From: Bacteroidota bacterium
GTDB lineage: Bacteria > Bacteroidota > Bacteroidia > B-17B0 > Aurantibacillaceae
Length of the DNA: 34,427 nucleotides
Assembly (NCBI GenBank): GCA_947487905.1
Contig: CANLAV010000009.1
Location: forward strand, 1 to 34,427
Reading direction: 5' to 3'
Shown: positions 9,937 through 17,595 of the stretch, in pieces
Numbering within the stretch: position 1 is the stretch's first letter
Layout of the letters: each line of letters opens with the position of its first letter
Program-made: the position numbers and the translations under genes
The notes under the pieces: generated by a model
Told to the model about the DNA's origin: nothing
Database searches by the model: none
The model's input: the letters and a program-made list of their open reading frames with translations, nothing else

Positions 9937-10314
9937 ATGAGTGTTTATTTAAAATTTTTTCTACCGGTCATTTTTACAATTCTATTTTCAACTTCTTGCA
10001 AGCATAAGACAAATTTTTCGGGTTTAGCTACCGTTAGCTATTCTCAGCATATTCAACCCATTATTAATAGCAATTGTACTCAAAGTGGATGTCATGGTTT
10101 GCAAAATCAAGAAGATTTTGGTTTATTAACGTATTCAGATTTAATCAAACATACAGAAATCGCTGCTGGATCTCCTGAGCAGAGCGAATTATATCATGTA
10201 ATTCGATCGTACAATTCTGAAAAAGTTATGCCAAGGCCTCCCTATCGACCCTTGTCTGAAAAACAGATTCAACTCATTTATGTTTGGATTGGACAAGGCG
10301 CATTAAACAATTAA
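9937..10314 (+). CDS. c-type-cytochrome-domain-like lipoprotein (CX4CH motif)
   Basis: Lipobox (LFSTSC), then HIQPIINSNCTQSGCHG...MPRPPYRPLSEKQIQLIYVWIGQGALNN. This resembles planctomycete-type (PSCyt1) single-heme domains with an MP motif and a WI-x-GA C-terminus. Confidence 0.75.
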   Translation: MSVYLKFFLPVIFTILFSTSCKHKTNFSGLATVSYSQHIQPIINSNCTQSGCHGLQNQEDFGLLTYSDLIKHTEIAAGSPEQSELYHVIRSYNSEKVMPRPPYRPLSEKQIQLIYVWIGQGALNN

Positions 10315-10704
10315 ATGATTAGTATGAAAGCAATGAAATTCAGTTTTGTGATTTTATTTACAATGATTTTAACGAGTTGTTATTATGATAATTTTGGAGA
10401 ATTAAAGCCTGAAAGTGCTTTGAGTCAGTCTGGTTGCGACACAACTGCCTCTATAAGTTACTCTAATCATATCGTTCCATTATTACAAGCAAGTTGCACG
10501 GGTGGATGTCATAACACAGTTTCTTCAAGCTTTGATTTAACTAATTATTCTGCCGTTAATACTAGCGCTGCCGATGGGTCACTTTTAGGGAGTGTGCAAT
10601 GGGTTTCTTCTTTTCGACCTATGCCCGAAGCTTCTGGTAAAATATCGGATTGCGATATTGCAAAAATTCGATTATGGATTTCACAAGGCGCATTAAATAA
10701 TTAA
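10315..10704 (+). CDS. c-type-cytochrome-domain-like lipoprotein (CX3CH motif), paralog of the upstream gene
   Basis: Lipobox (MILTSC), HIVPLLQASCTGGCHN...RPMPEASGKISDCDIAKIRLWISQGALNN. It ends in the same QGALNN as the preceding ORF. The ATG directly follows the upstream stop codon. Confidence 0.75.
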   Translation: MISMKAMKFSFVILFTMILTSCYYDNFGELKPESALSQSGCDTTASISYSNHIVPLLQASCTGGCHNTVSSSFDLTNYSAVNTSAADGSLLGSVQWVSSFRPMPEASGKISDCDIAKIRLWISQGALNN

Positions 10705-10719
10705 TCTATAAAAATACAT

Positions 10720-11616
10720 ATGACAAAGTTTTTAATATCAATTACTTTTTTAATCTGCCTGTCCGGTGTTGTTTTTTCTCAAGAAAATCCGGATGATCTT
10801 TTGAAGATGTTAGAGGAAAAGCCTAAAAAGGAATTTACAACGGCTACATTTAAAACAACGCGTCTAATCAATTTTCATACCGTTGAAGTGCTCAGTAAAC
10901 GCAGTTTGGATTTTAGAATTTCGCATCGTTTTGGCGATTTTAATAGTGGTGCGTATAATGCTTGGGGAATAGATGGTGGCGCCAATATTAGATTAGCTTT
11001 AGAATACTGCCATGGTAGTAGATTAATGTTTGGACTTGGAAGGACGTCTTCAAAAAAAATAGTAGATGGGTTTTTAAAATACAGATTACTAAGGCAAACT
11101 AATAGCGAAGGCGGAATGCCAATTAGCCTAACATTATTTAGCAGTATGTATAACACGTTTGAGCGATCTAAAATTGCTGGTCTTGATAGGTATACAAATA
11201 TTACGGATCGATTTTCTTTCTGTAATCAAATCATGATTGCTCGTAAGTTTAATTCACGTTTTTCTTTTCAACTTACAGCTGCCATGGTGCATATTAATTT
11301 AGTTGAAAAAATTACTGATAAAAATGATTGTTTCATTTTAGGTGGCGTAACGCGTTATAAATTTACAAAGCGCCAAGCCGTTACATTAGAGTATGGATAT
11401 CGATTAAATCAATATAGTAAATCAAAGTATTACGATAGTTTCGGAATTGGCTATGATTTAGAAACGGGTGGACACGTATTTCAAATACACTTAACGAATT
11501 CGTTTGGATTAACGGAAGATCAATATTTTATGTATACAAACAAGAGTTGGGATAATTGGGGCATTCGTTTGGGCTTTAATATTTCACGTGTTTTTAGTTT
11601 ACAAGGAAGACAATAA
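10720..11616 (+). CDS. DUF5777-like beta-barrel protein
   Basis: 298 aa with a signal peptide, TTRLINFHTVEVLSKRSLDFRISHRFGDF, alternating amphipathic strands and a terminal aromatic barrel pattern. Confidence 0.75.
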   Translation: MTKFLISITFLICLSGVVFSQENPDDLLKMLEEKPKKEFTTATFKTTRLINFHTVEVLSKRSLDFRISHRFGDFNSGAYNAWGIDGGANIRLALEYCHGSRLMFGLGRTSSKKIVDGFLKYRLLRQTNSEGGMPISLTLFSSMYNTFERSKIAGLDRYTNITDRFSFCNQIMIARKFNSRFSFQLTAAMVHINLVEKITDKNDCFILGGVTRYKFTKRQAVTLEYGYRLNQYSKSKYYDSFGIGYDLETGGHVFQIHLTNSFGLTEDQYFMYTNKSWDNWGIRLGFNISRVFSLQGRQ

Positions 11617-11636
11617 TATTTACCAAAATTATTTTT

Positions 11637-12182
11637 ATGAAATCAAAAAGTCTCACAATCGCTTTATTATGCTTATTTGCCTTTAATTTAAAAGCACAAT
11701 TGTTTATGGGCGAAAAATCTAAATTGTCATTTTTTAGTTCTACCTCTTTAGAAAATATTGACGCAGTAAATTCCTCTGTAAAACCATTGTTTAACTCTAA
11801 AACAGGGGCTTTTGCCATACAAGCAAGGCAAACGGAATTTAAATTTAAATCATCTTTTATGCAAGAGCATTATAATGAAAATTACATGGAGAGTGAAAAA
11901 TTTCCATTTGCCGTTTTTATTGGCAAGGTTAATGAAGTGATTGATTTTACTAAAGACGGTGTTTATGAAGTAAGTATGACGGGTAAACTCTCTATGCATG
12001 GTGTTGAATTACCCAGAGTTATTAAAGGAACAATTGCCATAAAAGGAGAAGTTATCACCATGGATTCAAAGTTTGATGTAAAAGTTGCTGATCATAACAT
12101 TAAAGTACCAACTTTATATGTTGCAAAAATTGCAGAGGTGATTGAGGTAACATTTCATAGTGACATGCTACCAAAAAAATAA
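11637..12182 (+). CDS. YceI-like family protein
   Basis: 181 aa with a signal peptide. FKSSFMQEHYNENYMESEKFPFAVFIGKV and GKLSMHGVELPRVIKGTIAIKGE match the YceI lipocalin-like pattern. Confidence 0.85.
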   Translation: MKSKSLTIALLCLFAFNLKAQLFMGEKSKLSFFSSTSLENIDAVNSSVKPLFNSKTGAFAIQARQTEFKFKSSFMQEHYNENYMESEKFPFAVFIGKVNEVIDFTKDGVYEVSMTGKLSMHGVELPRVIKGTIAIKGEVITMDSKFDVKVADHNIKVPTLYVAKIAEVIEVTFHSDMLPKK

Positions 12183-12187
12183 ATACG

Positions 12188-12748
12188 TTAATTTTTTTTG
12201 GAACAGTATTTTTTTAATGCAATAATAATTTGATTGACGTCTTCGTCATTGAGTTGCATCCCTATCTTAACTATTTTGTTTTGGCAAGAAAACTCAATGC
12301 GCTCACCGCCTTTTACCCAAAAACTTTGAGCAAATACGTCTTGATAATTTCTGTTATCTAAAGGAATTAATTTAAAATCAGAAGCTAATTCTAAATCATA
12401 CTCATGAATTTTTTCTGTGCCTTTTATATAGTGTTGGTAATAGATGGTCCCACTTTTTATCCAAAATTTTTCTTTTCCAAATTGTTTCCATACATATACG
12501 TTAACAATCTTGTATTCGAAATAAGCCCAGAACGCGAGCCAAATGATTACAAACAATTTTGAGCTCTGTAGAGTTAATGTATTATAATTTGCAATAATGA
12601 CGATGCCTCCAGATGTCCAAGCTAATAGCCAGATTAGCAATAGAATCATTTTCTTTTTTTGTTCAGTGGGCATAATGACCAAACTAAACACATTATTTTT
12701 TACCAGAATCGAACAACGCTTTCCAATAGCTTTAATATTTTCTACCAT
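12188..12748 (-). CDS. Hypothetical two-TM membrane protein
   Basis: 186 aa with hydrophobic segments MILLLIWLLAWTSGGIVIIA and LFVIIWLAFWAYFEY followed by a soluble C-terminal domain. No family recognised. Confidence 0.65.
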   Translation of the reverse strand: MVENIKAIGKRCSILVKNNVFSLVIMPTEQKKKMILLLIWLLAWTSGGIVIIANYNTLTLQSSKLFVIIWLAFWAYFEYKIVNVYVWKQFGKEKFWIKSGTIYYQHYIKGTEKIHEYDLELASDFKLIPLDNRNYQDVFAQSFWVKGGERIEFSCQNKIVKIGMQLNDEDVNQIIIALKKYCSKKN

Positions 12749-12757
12749 ATATTTACG

Positions 12758-13465
12758 TTACATTTTCACTAAATATTTTCCTTCCAAGAATGGAATAACA
12801 GAACATTGGTTGAGCGTTAAGCAATATTGAATATCGCGTTCTAAATCTAATTTAGCTAGTCTTTGGCGATGAGAAGAAGCGGATAAAAAAGAAAATAAAT
12901 CTGGTTTAGCTAAGTTAAATAAATGCTTTGAAGCTATTGCAGAATCACAGTTATATGTAACAGAATTATGATGTGATAATTTTTCAATGACTGCCCCAGC
13001 AAACAACGTATCTTCTAAATTAAACTTATTTTTCCAACCTGCACAAAGTAATACCACATCTTTTTCTTGTGCTAATAAATAATCGCATACGACATCTAAA
13101 TTTAAAAAACTACCGATAATTATTTTAGAGGCATGTTTACTTACCTCAATGGCCTGGGTTCCGTTGGTTGTTGAAATCGCAATGGTTTTTCCTTTTATTT
13201 TATTATTCATATAGCCAAATGGACTATTACCTAATTCAAAACCTTCAACGACTTCTCCATCTCTTTCAGCGGCTGCTAAAAACCCGTTTTTTTGATATTC
13301 TTTTGCTTCTTCTATAGTGGCAACTGGAATCATTTTACTCACCCCATTATAAAATGCTGTGACGATTGCAGAAGTTGCCCTGAAAACATCTATAACAACC
13401 ACAACCGCATCTGGTTTATGAAACAGATGGTATGATTGTGGAGAATAACAAACTTCTATATTCAT
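12758..13465 (-). CDS. comB: 2-phosphosulfolactate phosphatase (ComB family)
   Basis: VVVIDVFRATSAIVTAFYNGV, AAERDGEVVEGFELGNSPFGY, KTIAISTTNGTQAI and LLCAGWKNKFNLEDTLFAGAV are ComB family signatures. Confidence 0.9.
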   Translation of the reverse strand: MNIEVCYSPQSYHLFHKPDAVVVVIDVFRATSAIVTAFYNGVSKMIPVATIEEAKEYQKNGFLAAAERDGEVVEGFELGNSPFGYMNNKIKGKTIAISTTNGTQAIEVSKHASKIIIGSFLNLDVVCDYLLAQEKDVVLLCAGWKNKFNLEDTLFAGAVIEKLSHHNSVTYNCDSAIASKHLFNLAKPDLFSFLSASSHRQRLAKLDLERDIQYCLTLNQCSVIPFLEGKYLVKM

Positions 13466-13478
13466 TTAAATTAATTTA

Positions 13479-14561
13479 TTACTTTTTCAAAAAAGGAATT
13501 TTGCAAACCTTAGCTTTTATGGCTTTATCTCTAATCATAATAAAAATTTCAGTACCAGCTTTTGAAAATTCCGTGTTAACGTAACCCATTCCTAAAGCTA
13601 TATTTAAACTTGGTGATTGCGTTCCTGAGGTTACTTTACCGATAATAGTTCCATTAGCATCAGCTATTTGGTAATCATGACGAGGAATACCGCGATCAAT
13701 CATTTCAAACCCAACTAATTTTTTTGTTACGCCCTCCGTTTTTTGTTTTTCAATAGCTGCTCGGTTAGTAAACTCTTTTGTGAATTTTGTAATCCATCCT
13801 AATCCAGCTTCAATTGGAGAGGTTGTGTCGTCGATATCATTTCCGTATAAACAGAAGCCCATTTCTAAACGTAATGTATCTCTTGCGCCTAATCCAATTG
13901 GTTTAATGCCGAATTCTTGTCCAGCGTCAAAAATAGCTTTCCAAATTTTATCTGCGTCTTCATTTTCAAAATAAATTTCAAATCCTCCAGCGCCTGTATA
14001 ACCAGTGTTTGAGATAATCACATTGTCTACTCCACAAAATGTACCTTTTACAAATGAATAATAAGGAATTTCAGATAAATTCACAGAGGTTAATTTTTGA
14101 AGAGTAGCTGTTGCTTGCGGCCCTTGTATGGCTAATAAAGATGTTTTTTCAGAAATATTATGCATTTCAACACCAAATGTGTCGTGATCCGCTATCCAAT
14201 TCCAATCCTTTTCAATGTTGGAAGCGTTGACTACTAGCATATACGTTTTTTCATCAATTCTATAAACCAATAAATCATCTACAATTCCACCAGTTTCATT
14301 TGGCAAACAAGAGTATTGCGCTTTTCCATCTGTTAAAACAGAAGCATCGTTACTTGTTACTTTTTGTATTAATTTAAGTGCATTCTCGCCTTTTAAAATA
14401 AATTCGCCCATGTGACTAACATCAAAAACACCTACAGCATTTCGAACAGTAGCGTGCTCATCATTTAATCCACTGTATGAAACGGGCATGTTGTAACCTG
14501 CAAATGGAACCATTTTAGCTCCTAATGTTATGTGTGTTTGTGTAAGTGCTGTGTTTTTCAT
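13479..14561 (-). CDS. gcvT: Glycine cleavage system aminomethyltransferase (T protein)
   Basis: [59 protein letters not shown]. Confidence 0.97.
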   Translation of the reverse strand: MKNTALTQTHITLGAKMVPFAGYNMPVSYSGLNDEHATVRNAVGVFDVSHMGEFILKGENALKLIQKVTSNDASVLTDGKAQYSCLPNETGGIVDDLLVYRIDEKTYMLVVNASNIEKDWNWIADHDTFGVEMHNISEKTSLLAIQGPQATATLQKLTSVNLSEIPYYSFVKGTFCGVDNVIISNTGYTGAGGFEIYFENEDADKIWKAIFDAGQEFGIKPIGLGARDTLRLEMGFCLYGNDIDDTTSPIEAGLGWITKFTKEFTNRAAIEKQKTEGVTKKLVGFEMIDRGIPRHDYQIADANGTIIGKVTSGTQSPSLNIALGMGYVNTEFSKAGTEIFIMIRDKAIKAKVCKIPFLKK

Positions 14562-14663
14562 AAGAATTGTTGTTTGTTTTGATATAAAAGTGTGATAAAT
14601 TTAGTATTTAAATACAGATTTAAAATTTAAAGGATAGGATAATTATAAACTCAATTATAACAA

Positions 14664-14694
14664 AAAAGCCATCTATTAACATAGATAGCTTTTG
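14664..14694 (-). terminator. Rho-independent terminator of rpmH
   Basis: Minus-strand hairpin AAAAGCTATCTAT-GTTA-ATAGATGGCTTTTTT, about 13 bp with one mismatch, ending in a T-run, just after the rpmH stop codon. Confidence 0.8.
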
Positions 14695-14721
14695 TATTCG
14701 GTTAAACAATAGAAAAGTCTA

Positions 14722-14877
14722 TTATTTGTGAGTTTTTTCGCTAGAAACTGTTAATTTTTTTCTGCCTTTTGCTCTGCGGTGCGCAAGTACTCTGCGTCCG
14801 TTAGCAGATGCCATACGCTCACGGAATCCGTGTTTGTTTTTTCTTTTTCTTTGCGATGGTTGGAAGGTACGTTTCAT
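14722..14877 (-). CDS. rpmH: 50S ribosomal protein L34
   Basis: Reverse-strand translation is [51 protein letters not shown] (51 aa), full-length L34. Absent from the ORF track because of its size. Confidence 0.98.
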   Translation of the reverse strand: MKRTFQPSQRKRKNKHGFRERMASANGRRVLAHRRAKGRKKLTVSSEKTHK

Positions 14878-14918
14878 GTTATTATATATTTAAATATGTT
14901 ATTATCAAAAATGGAGTG

Positions 14919-14949
14919 CAAATATAATAGAATTTTATATTATGACAAA
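14919..14949 (-). promoter_or_regulatory. Bacteroidota-type promoter for rpmH
   Basis: Minus strand: TTTG (14949-14946), 19-nt spacer, TATATTTG (14926-14919). Matches TTTG-N19-TAnnTTTG. Confidence 0.7.
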
Positions 14950-15064
14950 TTTTTTTATCAAGAAACCAACAATTTTATAAAAATGAATGAGATTTAGTCG
15001 TTTTTTTGGCTCATAAAAGTTAAAGTTTTAATGTTATTAATTCAACTAAATGGATGAAAAGTGT

Positions 15065-15095
15065 TTTGTATACCTTTTTATAAAGCGTACCTTTG
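15065..15095 (+). promoter_or_regulatory. Bacteroidota-type promoter for the ABC transporter gene
   Basis: TTTG (15065-15068), 19-nt spacer, TACCTTTG (15088-15095), about 20 nt upstream of the ATG at 15116. Confidence 0.75.
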
Positions 15096-15115
15096 CACTC
15101 AATTATTAATGAAAC

Positions 15116-16939
15116 ATGGCAAGCGCAAGAGAATCTAAACAAAAATCAATGGAAGGCATTCCAAAAGCAAAATTTTCGAAAAAAAATTTCAAAAAGTCGT
15201 TGAGGTTATTTAAATATCTTCAAAAAAGTAAATGGATTTTTAGCTTAGGGATGATTTTTGTTGTGGCAACTGCTGTTGTAGGGCTTTATTTCCCAATTAT
15301 GGCAGGAAAGATGTTTGGATATCTTGGTCAAACAAATATGGCGCCCGATGTATTTAAAAATTCTGTATCTGGTACAGGCCTAGAACTGCTTATTTTGTTG
15401 GTAGTACAAGGATTTGTTTCCTTTGGCAGGGTTTATACATTTTCAATAGTGACTGAAAATATTTTAAAGGGATTGCGAACCGATACATTTAAAAAATTAG
15501 TTCAATTGCCCATGAGCTTTTTTTCAAAAAATCAAGTGGCTGATTTGAGCAGTCGCTTATCTACTGATATTAATGTAATTTCTGAAGCATTTACGGTAAA
15601 TATTGCAGAAGTGATTAGGCAAACAATCGTTGGAATTGGAGGCTTAATTTTATTGATCAATTTTACAGGTTGGGATGTTGCTAAATGGTTTGTGGTTATT
15701 ATACCTCCAATAACCTTGATTGCGATTTTGTATGGCCGAAAAATACGTAAATATTCAAAGGGATTGCAAGATAAAATTTCAGAGTCTAGTATTATTGTTT
15801 CTGAAGCATTAACCGGAATAACAAGTGTTAAAGCATTTACAAGCGAACATTTAGAAATAAAAAAATACGATAAAGTAACTAATGAGATTAGACGTTTTGG
15901 GGTACAATATGGAGTGATGCGAGGTGCATTTTTTGCTTTTATTATCATGTGTGTATTTGGCTCAATCTTTTTCATTTTATATAAGATGTTATTACTTATA
16001 AACTCACATGTTTTGAGCCCAGAAAATTTCGGAATCTTTATGATGCTTTCTCTTTTTGTGGCAGCATCATTGGGTGGTTTACCCGAACAATTAGCATCCA
16101 TTCAAAGGGCTTTAGGCGCAACAGATAGAGTATTTGATATTATTGATGAAAAAAACGAGGAAATTAATTTAGCTTTTCTTTCAAATAGTCATAGAGTAAA
16201 AGGTGATTTGGAGTTTAAACATATTCAGTTCACATATCCTACACGCCCCGATTTTCAAGTACTTCGCGATGTTTCTTTCAGCGTTAAAGCTGGCCAAACA
16301 GTTGCACTTGTTGGAGGAAGCGGTAGCGGTAAATCAACATTAGCTGCATTAACGTTGAGGTTTTATGAACCAAATGAAGGTGAATACACCATTGACGGAA
16401 AAAAATCAACCGATTATGAGTTGACTGAGTTACGAGACCAAATGGCTATTGTACCGCAGGATGTTCTGTTATTTGGCGGCACAATCAAAGAAAATATTTT
16501 ATATGGAAAGGCAAAAGCTACTGATGAGGAAGTAATAGAGGCTGCAAAACAAGCAAATGCATATGATTTTATTATGAGTTTTCCTGATCGTTTTGAGACG
16601 TTAGTTGGTGATAGAGGGATTCAGTTGTCTGGTGGGCAACGCCAGCGTGTCGCAATTGCAAGGGCTGTTTTAAAAAATCCATCTATTTTAATTTTAGACG
16701 AGGCCACAAGTAGTTTGGATAGTGAAAGTGAGCGTTTGGTTCAAGAGGCTCTTGATAAGCTAATGATTGGTAGAACGTCGATTGTTATTGCTCATCGATT
16801 ATCAACCATTAGAAATGCCGATAAAATAGTTGTATTACAAAAAGGGGAAGTACTCGAAATGGGCACTCATCAAGAGTTAATTAGCAACGAAGATGGCCTT
16901 TACTACAAGTTGAGTAAATTGCAGTATGATTTGAATTAA
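15116..16939 (+). CDS. ABC transporter ATP-binding/permease protein (MsbA-like exporter)
   Basis: 607 aa. N-terminal TM domain and NBD with Walker A GGSGSGKST, signature LSGGQRQR, Walker B ILILDEATSSLD and H-loop AHRLST. Confidence 0.96.
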   Translation: MASARESKQKSMEGIPKAKFSKKNFKKSLRLFKYLQKSKWIFSLGMIFVVATAVVGLYFPIMAGKMFGYLGQTNMAPDVFKNSVSGTGLELLILLVVQGFVSFGRVYTFSIVTENILKGLRTDTFKKLVQLPMSFFSKNQVADLSSRLSTDINVISEAFTVNIAEVIRQTIVGIGGLILLINFTGWDVAKWFVVIIPPITLIAILYGRKIRKYSKGLQDKISESSIIVSEALTGITSVKAFTSEHLEIKKYDKVTNEIRRFGVQYGVMRGAFFAFIIMCVFGSIFFILYKMLLLINSHVLSPENFGIFMMLSLFVAASLGGLPEQLASIQRALGATDRVFDIIDEKNEEINLAFLSNSHRVKGDLEFKHIQFTYPTRPDFQVLRDVSFSVKAGQTVALVGGSGSGKSTLAALTLRFYEPNEGEYTIDGKKSTDYELTELRDQMAIVPQDVLLFGGTIKENILYGKAKATDEEVIEAAKQANAYDFIMSFPDRFETLVGDRGIQLSGGQRQRVAIARAVLKNPSILILDEATSSLDSESERLVQEALDKLMIGRTSIVIAHRLSTIRNADKIVVLQKGEVLEMGTHQELISNEDGLYYKLSKLQYDLN

Positions 16940-16979
16940 ATCATATTGAACAGAGGTGGAGTTTTAGTGCTAATAAAAA

Positions 16980-17528
16980 CTACTCGATAACTGAATATAC
17001 TTTTTTAATTTTGATAGAAATGTCATCAAAATCTACAATCGTGTTTTTATCAGCATGGAAAGCAAAAACCTTAATTAAATTATTTGAATCTTTTAAATCA
17101 ACCTCATTAAATGTGATACTATCAACAATATTTATCCATTCGTTAGGCTTAGCATTGTAGTTTAAAATATCGAAACTATTCCATGTACATTCACCATTTT
17201 TTTTGCAAATAGAAATCGCTAAGCAATCGCCTTTTTTTACATCATTTGCTTTCGCCCAAAAATCGACGCACACGCGTATGCTTGAACCTAATAAAGAATC
17301 ATCTATATTATGAAAAAACCCTGCAGAGTATTGATTGGCAGAATCTATTCTATATGCAAAATTTCCAGTATGACTTTGCTCTTTAACTCTTGAATCAATA
17401 GATGTAGAATCTTCTGCGTTTAATAATACGTGTAATAGTTCCGTACTTTTTTCCACTTCCATTGTTTCATCAGAACAAGATGCGAAAAGAAAAGAATAGA
17501 CAAATAAAACGGCAATAAATGTTTTCAT
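16980..17528 (-). CDS. Hypothetical lipoprotein with a beta-sandwich (carbohydrate-binding-like) appearance
   Basis: Lipobox (FLFASC). The HTGNFAYRIDSANQYSAGFF...VDFWAKAN...FDDISIKIKK pattern resembles galactose-binding-like domains. Confidence 0.6.
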   Translation of the reverse strand: MKTFIAVLFVYSFLFASCSDETMEVEKSTELLHVLLNAEDSTSIDSRVKEQSHTGNFAYRIDSANQYSAGFFHNIDDSLLGSSIRVCVDFWAKANDVKKGDCLAISICKKNGECTWNSFDILNYNAKPNEWINIVDSITFNEVDLKDSNNLIKVFAFHADKNTIVDFDDISIKIKKVYSVIE

Positions 17529-17595
17529 GATTGGATTTTTTGTAAAAATATAAATTTATTTATTAATATTACCGTTCTTACAACTCATTTAACAC

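Noticed and set aside
10875-11156. 93-aa minus-strand ORF
   Set aside because: Antisense inside the DUF5777-like gene.
14779-14997. 72-aa plus-strand ORF
   Set aside because: Antisense to rpmH and its promoter region.
15532-16101. 189-aa minus-strand ORF
   Set aside because: Fully antisense within the clearly coding ABC transporter; composition reflects its reverse complement.
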